From contig JAWWCA010000059.1 of the NCBI GenBank assembly GCA_033720695.1, forward strand, positions 1 to 16,966: 16,966 nucleotides of DNA. The letters run 5' to 3'. Position numbers and translations under genes: made by a program. The notes under the pieces are model-generated. The model ran no database searches. It was not told the origin of the DNA and was given only the letters and a program-made list of their open reading frames with translations. Within the stretch, counting starts at the first letter, position 1; each line of letters opens with the position of its first letter. Origin of the DNA: DATGQT01 sp033720695 (GTDB lineage Bacteria; Bacteroidota; Rhodothermia; Rhodothermales; Rubricoccaceae). Below, in pieces: positions 7,958-14,309 of this stretch.

Positions 7958-9544
7958 TCAGGCCGAGGCGCGTTCTTCTTCGGCCGTCGGTTCGGGCTCG
8001 GTGCCGGGCTCGGCGCCAGCGACGGCGGGCGCCTCCTCGGCGGGCGCGTCTTCGGCCGGCGCGCCCTCGGTCGGGGTCTCGTCAGTCGTCGGGTCGCGCT
8101 CGGCGGGCTCGTCGGCCGCCGCGTCGTCGGCGGCGAGGCCCTCCTCGGGCACGGCGAGTCCGGCCGGGTCGGCGGCGTCGGGGGTCGCGGCGGGCTGCGT
8201 CTCGGGGATGGCGGCGGCGGCCTCCGGCTCGACCCCCGGCACCTCGTCCTCGCCCCCGACCGTGAGGGTCCTCCCGGAGGGGAGCTCGAGCTCCTCGCCG
8301 GCTTCGGCGAACTCGGCCTCCATGAGGAGGATGATCTTCTGCGTCGTCTCCCGCTCCAGCTCCGTCCGCCGGGCGAGCTCGTCGGCCGAGAGCTCGAGGA
8401 CGGCCTTGGCCGTGTCGCAGCCGATGTTCTTGAGGCGCTGGATGATCTCCGCGGGGATGGCGTCGGCGAACTCCTCGATGTCGACGTCCTCCTCGTCGGA
8501 GCGGATGTCGCGGTAGACGTCGAGCTCGTAGCCGGTGAGCTTCGAGGCGAGCCGGATGTTCTGGCCGCCCCGCCCGATCGCCATCGAGACCTCATCGGCC
8601 GGGACGGCCCCGCGGGCGCGCGGGGGGTCGAGCTCCTCGTGGTGCTCGACGGCGATGGGCTTGGCCGGGGCGAGGGCGCGCTTGATGAACTCGATGGTGT
8701 CTGTCGTCCACGGGATCACGTCGATGTTCTCGTTGCCGAGCTCGCGGACGACGGCGTGGATGCGGCTCCCCTTCACGCCGACGCAGGCGCCGACGGGGTC
8801 GACGCGGTCGTCGTGGCTGATGACGGCGACCTTCGCGCGGTCGCCCGGCTCACGGACGACGTGCTTGATCTCGACGACGCCGTCGTAGATCTCGGGCACC
8901 TCGAGCTCGAAGAGCCGCTCGATGAAGACCGGCGCCGTCCGGCTGATCACGACCTGGGGGCTGGCCCCGGCGTCGCGGACGACCTCCTTGACGACGGCGC
9001 GGAGCATGTCGCCCTTCCGGTACCGGTCCTTGTAGATCTGATCGCCCTTGGGGAGCACCAGTTCGGTCTTGTTGTGGATGACGAGGACCTCGCGGCGCCG
9101 CGTCTGGTAGATCTCGCCGACGACGATCTCGCCGACGAGCTCGGAGTACTCCTGGAAGATGTTCTCCTTCTCGATGTCGCGGATCTTCTGCCGGAAGGTC
9201 TGGAGCGCCGTCTGCACGGCGCGCCGCCCGAAGTCGTCGACGGCGACGGCCTCGGCCACCTCGTCGCCGACCTCGTAGTCCTCGTCGATCGCGAGGGCGT
9301 CGGCCTCCTCGATCTGCGTCACGGGGTCGTCGAGGTCGTAGTCGTCGACGACCTCGCGGATGTGCATGATCTGGATGTCGCCGTGGTCGGGGTTGAAGAT
9401 GATCTCGAAGCTGTCGTCGGCGCCGTAGCGCTTCTTGATCATCGCGCGGAAGACGTCCTCGATGATGACCTGGAGCGTATCGCGGTCGATGTCCTTCTCG
9501 CGCGCGATCTCGGCGAAGGAGGAGACGAGGGTCTGGCTCTGCAT
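7958..9544 (-). CDS. nusA: Transcription termination/antitermination factor NusA
   Basis: NusA binds RNA polymerase and nascent RNA, modulating pausing, intrinsic termination and antitermination. The 528-residue product starts MQSQTLVSSFAEIAREKDID, a normal NusA N-terminal domain. An S1 domain lies at about 134-200 (GEIYQTRRREVLVIHNKTEL). The KH region includes VGACVGVKGSRIHAVVREL (about 250-270) and AIGRGGQNIRLASKLTGYEL (about 320-340). A helix-hairpin-helix-like module follows (about 357-410, IIQRLKNIGCDTAKAVLELS). From about residue 425 the protein ends in an acidic Ala/Pro/Glu/Asp tail of roughly 100 residues, for example EGAPAEDAPAEEAPAVAGAE, which is not part of the core family. It lies 38 bp after rimP and 23 bp before infB. 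The ylxR/ylxQ genes common here in Firmicutes are absent. NusA could act on the hairpins in its own operon leader, which is inference. Confidence 0.97.
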   Translation of the reverse strand: MQSQTLVSSFAEIAREKDIDRDTLQVIIEDVFRAMIKKRYGADDSFEIIFNPDHGDIQIMHIREVVDDYDLDDPVTQIEEADALAIDEDYEVGDEVAEAVAVDDFGRRAVQTALQTFRQKIRDIEKENIFQEYSELVGEIVVGEIYQTRRREVLVIHNKTELVLPKGDQIYKDRYRKGDMLRAVVKEVVRDAGASPQVVISRTAPVFIERLFELEVPEIYDGVVEIKHVVREPGDRAKVAVISHDDRVDPVGACVGVKGSRIHAVVRELGNENIDVIPWTTDTIEFIKRALAPAKPIAVEHHEELDPPRARGAVPADEVSMAIGRGGQNIRLASKLTGYELDVYRDIRSDEEDVDIEEFADAIPAEIIQRLKNIGCDTAKAVLELSADELARRTELERETTQKIILLMEAEFAEAGEELELPSGRTLTVGGEDEVPGVEPEAAAAIPETQPAATPDAADPAGLAVPEEGLAADDAAADEPAERDPTTDETPTEGAPAEDAPAEEAPAVAGAEPGTEPEPTAEEERASA

Positions 9545-9582
9545 CGGGGCGTGGGAGGGTGGAGGGTGGAGCGGCGCGGAGG

Positions 9583-10083
9583 CTACCAGGGGAGGGCGAC
9601 GCGGGCCTCTCGCACGGCGTCGAACGGGATGTCGAGGTCGGAGCCGTCGGGGAGCTCGAGGGTGAGGGCGTCGTCTCCGACCCCCGCGAGGGCGCCGCGG
9701 GCGGTCAGCTCCTCGCCGTCGGCAGCGTAGCGGACATCGAGGGTGCGGCCGACGTGCTTGGGATACTGCCGCGGGAGCGTGAGCGGGCGGGTGGCGTCGG
9801 GCGAGGAGACGTTGAGGGTGTACCGACCGGCGACGAGGTCCTCGGTGTCGAAGAGGAAGCCGAGCCGGCGGCTGACCTCGGCGATGGCGTCGACGCCGGC
9901 GCCGTCGTCGCCGTCCACGTACACCTCCACGACGCGGCTGCCCTTGAAGCCCCGCACCTCGACGTCGACGACGTAGAGGCCGGTGCCCGCGACAGCCTCA
10001 TCGGCGAGGGCGCGGACGCGCTCGGTGAGGGTGAGGTTTTCGGCGGTCGGCTGCATCGGCGCCGCGGCGGCGGCCTGCTGCAT
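9583..10083 (-). CDS. rimP: Ribosome maturation factor RimP
   Basis: RimP binds free 30S subunits and assists their assembly. The product is 166 residues from ATG 10083, or 157 to 158 from the internal ATG at 10056 (MQPTAENLTLTERVRALADE). The family is about 150 residues, so the shorter start is also possible; neither has a Shine-Dalgarno. Family features are GTGLYVVDVEVRGFKGSRVV, the VYVDGDDGAGVDAIAEVSRR block (equivalent to the usual DxxxGvxldDc.evSR) and ARYTLNVSSPDATRPL-like residues, read here as AGRYTLNVSSPDATRPLT. A C-terminal SH3-like barrel ends in DLDIPFDAVREARVALPW. It is the first gene of the operon, 38 bp before nusA, as in E. coli and B. subtilis. The leader upstream is unusually structured. 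Confidence 0.93.
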   Translation of the reverse strand: MQQAAAAAPMQPTAENLTLTERVRALADEAVAGTGLYVVDVEVRGFKGSRVVEVYVDGDDGAGVDAIAEVSRRLGFLFDTEDLVAGRYTLNVSSPDATRPLTLPRQYPKHVGRTLDVRYAADGEELTARGALAGVGDDALTLELPDGSDLDIPFDAVREARVALPW

Positions 10084-10098
10084 GGTCGGTGAACATGG

Positions 10099-10122
10099 AA
10101 AACGCCCGTTCGGGGAACAGGC
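10099..10122 (-). terminator. Terminator-like hairpin just upstream of rimP
   Basis: On the transcribed strand GCCTGTTC-CCC-GAACGGGC (10122 down to 10104) forms an 8-bp stem with one G-U wobble and a 3-nt loop. It is followed by GTTTTCC. The T run ends 16 bases before the rimP ATG at 10083. The structure could attenuate entry into the operon or simply control rimP translation. The T tract is short, so efficiency is uncertain. Confidence 0.45.
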
Positions 10123-10130
10123 GCCGTCGC

Positions 10131-10158
10131 GGGCGCCCTCCGAGGGTGGAGGACGCCC
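10131..10158 (-). promoter_or_regulatory. Middle stem-loop of the rimP leader
   Basis: GGGCGTCCTCC (10158 down to 10148 on the minus strand) pairs with GGAGGGCGCCC (10141 down to 10131) in an 11-bp stem containing one U-G wobble and a 6-nt loop. It lies between the two terminator-like hairpins of the leader and has no T tract. It could be a spacer element, an antiterminator component or a protein-binding hairpin; the sequence does not decide between these. Confidence 0.4.
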
Positions 10159-10186
10159 AAACAACAAGAGGCGGGGGACCCGCCTC
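10159..10186 (-). terminator. Intrinsic terminator-like hairpin in the rimP operon leader
   Basis: On the minus strand GAGGCGGG-TCC-CCCGCCTC (10186 down to 10168) is a perfect 8-bp GC-rich stem with a 3-nt loop. It is followed immediately by TTGTTGTTT. This is the best terminator-like sequence in the window. It lies about 20 bases downstream of the expected transcription start of the rimP operon and about 75 bases before rimP. It could terminate an upstream minus-strand transcript, but no minus-strand gene is visible between it and 11358, so a leader attenuator is the preferred reading. Confidence 0.55.
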
Positions 10187-10210
10187 GCATCTGCTCCCCG
10201 GGGGAGCGGC

Positions 10211-10242
10211 GAAAGATAGGGCGTTGCCCGCGTCTCACGCAA
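10211..10242 (-). promoter_or_regulatory. Candidate promoter of the rimP-nusA-infB operon
   Basis: The minus strand has TTGC at 10242-10239 and TATCTTTC at 10218-10211, separated by 20 bases. This is close to the Bacteroidota consensus (TTTG at -33 and TAnnTTTG at -7). Read as a sigma-70 promoter it is TTGCGT, 18 bases, TATCTT, which is also acceptable. Transcription would begin near 10204, giving a leader of about 120 nt ahead of rimP. A palindrome (GCTCCCC, one base, GGGGAGC, 10193-10207) overlaps the expected start. Confidence 0.5.
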
Positions 10243-10508
10243 TCTCGTAGACGCCCGGCCCTCCCTCAGGATCCCCCCGACGAGGCTCGAATCCGATGCC
10301 TGGGAGCCCTTCACCGAGAATGCTTCCGTCTCGGGCGGGGCCCGGCTCCCGAGGGGGCGGGGATCGAGAGGGTGCACGCCGGATGGGGCCACGCGCCCCT
10401 CTAGCGCAGCGGCCTCGGCACCGACCCCAGGGGGAAGGGTGTGCCCCCGGGGTTCGGCGCGCGCGCGGTACGTTGGGCGTCGTGCCCTCTCACCTATCCC
10501 TCGCCCCG
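10243..10508. other. Non-coding stretch between the rimP operon promoter and the DUF5694-like gene
   Basis: Together with the rimP leader this makes a 425-bp gap between divergent genes (10084-10508). I find no convincing gene or tRNA in it. A 6-bp inverted repeat CTCGGG/CCCGAG flanks a 12-nt loop at 10330-10353. TACGTTGG at 10469-10476 resembles a Bacteroidota -7 element 32 bases before the plus-strand ATG at 10509, but no matching -33 element is correctly spaced, so it is only a weak promoter candidate. Confidence 0.4.
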
Positions 10509-11370
10509 ATGCGCGCGATCTCGCTCACCCTCCTGATCGTCCTGGCTGGCTTCGCCGTCGAGGCACCCGAAGCCCAGGCGCCCCTGGAGCTCGTCTGGGG
10601 CCGCGTCTCTGCCCCCGACTGCCGCGCCGACGACGACCGTGTCCCGGTCCTGCTGCTCGGCAGCTACCACATGAGCAACCCCGGGATGGACATGTTCAAC
10701 CTCGAAGCGGACGACGTGCTCGCGCCAGCCCGGCAGGCCGAGATCCGAGCCCTCGTGGACCGGCTCGCCGCGTTCAACCCGACGAAGGTGGCCGTGGAGG
10801 CCCCCTGGGCTGACAGCACCACCGTCGCGCGGTACGAGGCCTACGCGGCGGGGGCGCGGGAGCTGCGTCGCAGCGAGGAGGAGCAGATCGGGTTCCGGCT
10901 CGCGCACCAGCTCGGGCACGAGGCCATCTACCCCGTCGACGTACAGCTGATGCTCGACAACGCGGCGCTCGGCCCCGTGATCGCCGCCAACCCGGCGCAT
11001 GGCTCCCGGATGGCCGAGCTCGAGCAGATCGGCCAATTGGCCCTCGACTCGATGGGCACCTGGCTCGCCACCGGCACGATCTCCGAGATGTTGCATCGGA
11101 TGAACCGGCCCGAGAGCCTCCACCTCGCGCACGAGGTCTACTTCCGGGTCTTCGTCCCCATCGTGGAAGCCGACGACTACGCCGGGGCCGATCTCACGGC
11201 CGACCTGGTACCGGCGCAACCTGCGCATCTTCGCCAACCTCAACCGCATCGCGGCACCCGGGGACCGGCTGCTGGTGGTCTACGGCCAGGGCCACATCCC
11301 CACGCTGAAGCAGTTCGCCGCCGACTCCCCGTACTTCTGCCTCGAAGACCCCCTCCCCTACCTCCGCTGA
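10509..11370 (+). pseudogene. Secreted DUF5694-like protein, interrupted by a single-base frameshift
   Basis: Translation from ATG 10509 gives a signal peptide (MRAISLTLLIVLAGFAVEAP, likely cleaved after AQA). The body resembles DUF5694 proteins, which are distantly reminiscent of TraB/GumN-type proteins: PVLLLGSYHMSNPGMDMFN, RQAEIRALVDRLAAFNPTKV and AVEAPW. The frame keeps family-like sequence to ADLTAD (about 11204). After one extra C near 11205 the expected C-terminal part appears in the +1 frame: WYRRNLRIFANLNRIAAPGD, VVYGQGHIPTLKQFAADSPY and EDPLPYLR, stopping with TGA at 11368-11370. Removing that base restores one protein of about 286 residues. There is no homopolymer or slippery heptamer at the site, so a real mutation or an assembly error is likelier than programmed frameshifting. 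If left uncorrected, the zero frame runs on open for about 1.9 kb through DNA antisense to nadB. Function is unknown; export to the periplasm is predicted. Its end overlaps convergent nadB by 13 bp. Confidence 0.75.
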
Positions 11371-13028
11371 TCCGCGGCCCCGTGGGCCGTCGCCGCGCTC
11401 GCCAGGGCGTAGTCGAAGACGGTATCGTGGGCCTGCGCCGGGTCGGGCTCGGGGAAGTCCACCATGAAGTGGAGGCCGCGGCTCTCGGTGCGCTGCCGCG
11501 CGCTCGCCACGATGAGATGGGCCACGGCGATGAGGTTGCGCAGCTCGCAAAGCGTCGAGGACACCCGCGTGCGCTCGTAGAAGTCCTCGGTCTCCTCGTA
11601 GAGCAGGCGGATGCGGCGGGCGGCGCGCTCGAGGCGCAGGGACGACCGCACGATCCCAACGTAGTCGCTCATCACGCGGCGGACCTCGCCGAGGTTGTGC
11701 TGCACGAGCACCCACTCCTTCGCGTTCTCGGTCGCGCTCTCGTCCCACTCCGGCACGGCCTCCTCCCAGTCGTGGCCGGACGCCCAGGCCACGGCGGGCC
11801 CGATGGCGCGGTGCGCGAAGACGAGCGCTTCGAGGAGGGAGTTCGACGCGAGGCGGTTGGCGCCGTGGAGGCCCGAGCACGTCACCTCGCCACACGCGAA
11901 CAGGCCGCCGATGGACGTCCGCGCCTCGGCGTCCACGCGGACGCCCCCGCAGGTGTAGTGCGCCGCAGGCACGACCGGGATCGGCCCCGCCGTCATGTCG
12001 ATGCCGTGCTGGAGCAGCGTCGCGTGGATGTTAGGGAAGTGCCGGAGCACCTCAGCGGCCGGCCTGTGGCTGATGTCGAGCCACACGTGGGGGTCGCCGT
12101 GCCGCTTGAGCTGGTCGTCGATGGCGCGGGCGACGATGTCGCGGGGGGCGAGCTCGGCGCGGGCGTCGTAGCGGGGCATGAACCGCTCGCCCGCGAGGTT
12201 GCGGAGGAGGCCGCCGTCGCCGCGGACGGCCTCGGTGATGAGGAAGCGGCGCCCGCCAAAGGCCTGGTCCGCGCCGTCGCCCGGGAGGTAGAGGCTCGTG
12301 GGGTGGAACTGGATGAACTCCATGTTCGCGATGACGGCGCGGGCGCGGTAGCCCATCGCGATGCCGTCGCCGGTGGCGACGGGGGGGTTCGTGGTGTGGA
12401 GGTACACCTGCCCGGCCCCGCCGGCCGCCAGCAGCGTCGCCTTGGCCAGGAGCGTCTCGATGCGGCCCGTCTCCTCGTCGAGGACGTAGGCGCCGAAGCA
12501 GTGGATGCCGTCCGGCCCCAGCGCGGTGACGTCCTGGCCGAGGTGGTGCTCGGTGAGGAGGTCGACGGCGAAGTGGTACTCGAAGAGGCGGATGCGCGGG
12601 TGGTCGCGGACGGCCGCGAGCAGGGCGCGCTCCACCTCCCGCCCCGTCATGTCGGCGGCGTGGACGATGCGGCGGGCCGAGTGGCCGCCCTCGCGCCCGA
12701 GGTGGAGGTCGCCGTCGGCGGCGCGGTCGAAGGCGGCGCCGAGCGCCATCAGCTCACGCACGCGCGCCGGCCCCTCGGTCACGACGAGCCGCACGACGGC
12801 CTCGTCGCACAGCCCAGCCCCGGCCACGAGCGTGTCGCGAACGTGGTCCTCGACGGAGTCGGCCGGGTCCATCACGGCCGCGATCCCGCCCTGAGCGTAG
12901 TTCGTGTTCGACTCCGCCGACGCCTTCTTCGTCACGACGGCCACGGTCCCATGCTCGGCCACCCGGAGGGCGAACGAGAGGCCCGCCACGCCGGAGCCGA
13001 TGACGAGGAAGTCGAACCGGTCCGCCAT
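11358..13028 (-). CDS. nadB: L-aspartate oxidase
   Basis: NadB oxidises L-aspartate to iminoaspartate using FAD, the first step of de novo NAD synthesis. NadA then condenses the product to quinolinate. The 556-residue product begins MADRFDFLVIGSGVAGLSFA, a dinucleotide-binding motif for FAD. It contains NTNYAQGGIAAV (about 42-53), the active-site region EFIQFHPTSLY, AELAPRDIVARAI with the conserved arginine, and FAD-contacting CSGLHGANRLASNSLLEALV. The C-terminal helical domain follows (VMSDYVGIVRSSLRLERAAR). Length and motifs fit L-aspartate oxidase better than the related succinate dehydrogenase flavoprotein subunit. It starts 4 bp after prfB and is probably cotranscribed with it. No nadA or nadC is visible in the window. 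Its 3' end overlaps the frameshifted DUF5694-like gene by 13 bp. Confidence 0.95.
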   Translation of the reverse strand: MADRFDFLVIGSGVAGLSFALRVAEHGTVAVVTKKASAESNTNYAQGGIAAVMDPADSVEDHVRDTLVAGAGLCDEAVVRLVVTEGPARVRELMALGAAFDRAADGDLHLGREGGHSARRIVHAADMTGREVERALLAAVRDHPRIRLFEYHFAVDLLTEHHLGQDVTALGPDGIHCFGAYVLDEETGRIETLLAKATLLAAGGAGQVYLHTTNPPVATGDGIAMGYRARAVIANMEFIQFHPTSLYLPGDGADQAFGGRRFLITEAVRGDGGLLRNLAGERFMPRYDARAELAPRDIVARAIDDQLKRHGDPHVWLDISHRPAAEVLRHFPNIHATLLQHGIDMTAGPIPVVPAAHYTCGGVRVDAEARTSIGGLFACGEVTCSGLHGANRLASNSLLEALVFAHRAIGPAVAWASGHDWEEAVPEWDESATENAKEWVLVQHNLGEVRRVMSDYVGIVRSSLRLERAARRIRLLYEETEDFYERTRVSSTLCELRNLIAVAHLIVASARQRTESRGLHFMVDFPEPDPAQAHDTVFDYALASAATAHGAADQRR

Positions 13029-13032
13029 CCGC

Positions 13033-14142
13033 CTACTCCCCAGCGGCGCGGCCGGACTCCTGGAGGAGGTACGCCTTGATGAAGAGGTCGAGGTCCCCGT
13101 CCATCACGCGCTGCACGTCGGTCTCCTTGACCTCGGTGCGGTGGTCGTTGACCATGGTGTAGGGCTGGAAGACGTAGGAGCGGATCTGGCTCCCCCACTC
13201 GATCTTCTTCTTGCCCGCCTCCTGGGCGTTCTTGGCGGCCTCCTGGATCTCGCGCTCGAGCACGTAGATCCGGCTCTTGAGCATCTGCATGGCCCGCTCG
13301 CGGTTCTGCAGCTGCGAGCGCTGCTCGGTGGACTCGGCCACGACGCGGGCCTCCTCCCCGTTCGAGAGCGTGCCGGTCCAGATGTAGCGGGCGCCGGTCT
13401 CGACCTTGTTCACGTTCTGGCCGCCCTTCCCGCCCGAGCGGAACGTCTGCAGCTCCAGCTCGTCGGGCCTCACCGCCACCTCGATGGTGTCGTCGATCTC
13501 GGGGTAGACGAAGACCGACGCGAACGAGGTGTGGCGGCGGCCGGAGGAGTCGAACGGGGAGATGCGGACGAGGCGGTGGACGCCGTTCTCGGCCTTGAGG
13601 TAGCCGTACGCGAAGCGGCCCTCGACGCGGAGCGAGGCGCTCTTGATGCCGGCGCCCTCCCCCTCCTGGTACTCCAGCAGCGCCACGCCGTAGCCGTGCT
13701 GCTCGGCGTAGCGGGTGTACATGCGGAGGAGCATCTCGGCCCAGTCCTGGCTCTCGGTTCCGCCCGCGCCGCTGTTGATGGTGACGATGGCGTTGCGGTG
13801 GTCGTCGGGCCCGGCGAGCATGCCGCGCAGCTCGAGCGCCTCGACCTCCCGCTCCAGCGCCGCGCGCTCCTTCTCGATCTCCCCCTCGAGGTCGGCGTCG
13901 TCCTCCTCCGCCTGGAGCTCGACGAGCGTGGCGACGTCGTCGCGGCGGCGGGCGAGGCGGTCGTAGGCCTCCACCCAGTCCTTCTCACCCGCGATCTCCA
14001 TCTCGGTCTCGCGGGCGGCGTCGGGGTCGTTCCAGAAGTCGGGGTCGAGCCGCTTCTGTCGGAGGGCGTCGAGGCGTTCGCGGCGGGCGTCGATGTCGAG
14101 GTACCGGCCGAGCGCGTCCACGCGCTGCAGCAGCTCATCCAT
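13033..14142 (-). CDS. prfB: Peptide chain release factor 2
   Basis: RF2 recognises UAA and UGA stop codons and triggers peptide release in the ribosomal A site. The 369-residue product carries the RF2 codon-recognition tripeptide SPF (RISPFDSSGRRHTSF, about residue 194). The catalytic GGQ lies in RSGGKGGQNVNKVETG (about 235-250), and the central block INSGAGGTESQDWAEMLLRM is present. The usual autoregulatory +1 frameshift at the CUU-UGA-C site is absent: the equivalent codons read CGG TAC CTC GAC (GRYLD) in one frame. The start at 14142 (MDELLQRVDALGRYLDIDAR) makes the N-terminus about ten residues shorter than E. coli RF2. An in-frame TGA seven codons upstream excludes a long extension. It is the first gene of a unit with nadB (4-bp gap). 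Confidence 0.97.
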   Translation of the reverse strand: MDELLQRVDALGRYLDIDARRERLDALRQKRLDPDFWNDPDAARETEMEIAGEKDWVEAYDRLARRRDDVATLVELQAEEDDADLEGEIEKERAALEREVEALELRGMLAGPDDHRNAIVTINSGAGGTESQDWAEMLLRMYTRYAEQHGYGVALLEYQEGEGAGIKSASLRVEGRFAYGYLKAENGVHRLVRISPFDSSGRRHTSFASVFVYPEIDDTIEVAVRPDELELQTFRSGGKGGQNVNKVETGARYIWTGTLSNGEEARVVAESTEQRSQLQNRERAMQMLKSRIYVLEREIQEAAKNAQEAGKKKIEWGSQIRSYVFQPYTMVNDHRTEVKETDVQRVMDGDLDLFIKAYLLQESGRAAGE

Positions 14143-14171
14143 GCGCTGTCGGGGTCGGAATCAGGGAGGGG

Positions 14172-14179
14172 CGAAGATA
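14172..14179 (-). promoter_or_regulatory. Possible -7 element of prfB
   Basis: TATCTTCG on the minus strand lies 29 bases upstream of the prfB ATG and nearly matches the TATCTTTC proposed for the rimP operon. No TTTG-like -33 element is found 20 bases upstream, so this rests on one half-site only. Confidence 0.25.
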
Positions 14180-14216
14180 CCGCTCTCAGCCTCCGTCCCG
14201 CCTCTGCGGCGTCTTC

Positions 14217-14237
14217 GCCGGCCCCCGCGGGGCCGGC
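14217..14237. repeat. Perfect 9-bp inverted repeat between divergent prfB and the PAP2 gene
   Basis: GCCGGCCCC (14217-14225), CGC, GGGGCCGGC (14229-14237) forms a perfect hairpin in the 167-bp gap between divergently oriented genes. No T tract follows on either strand, so it is not a standard terminator. It might be an operator or a 5' mRNA stabiliser for the PAP2 gene, or chance in GC-rich DNA. Confidence 0.45.
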
Positions 14238-14309
14238 GGTCGGAACGCCGCGGACGCTCGCCGGTGCCACCTACGACTCGCCGCTCCCACCGGCCTGCCC
14301 TCCTCTCCG

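Noticed and set aside
5289..8516. Very long open frame on the plus strand opposite infB and nusA
   Set aside because: It is antisense to two intact conserved genes, and its composition is a reverse-complement image of their codon bias.
10260..10440. Possible tRNA (GGCTCGAATCC-like stretch near 10284, and CCTCTAGCGCAGC near 10398)
   Set aside because: The surrounding bases do not form a T-arm, anticodon arm or acceptor stem, so these are chance matches. A metY-like tRNA upstream of rimP, as in E. coli, was looked for and not found.
11210..13079. Extension of the DUF5694-like gene into a protein of more than 900 residues
   Set aside because: After 11208 the zero frame loses all family resemblance and runs antisense to nadB; the true C-terminus is in the +1 frame and ends at 11370.
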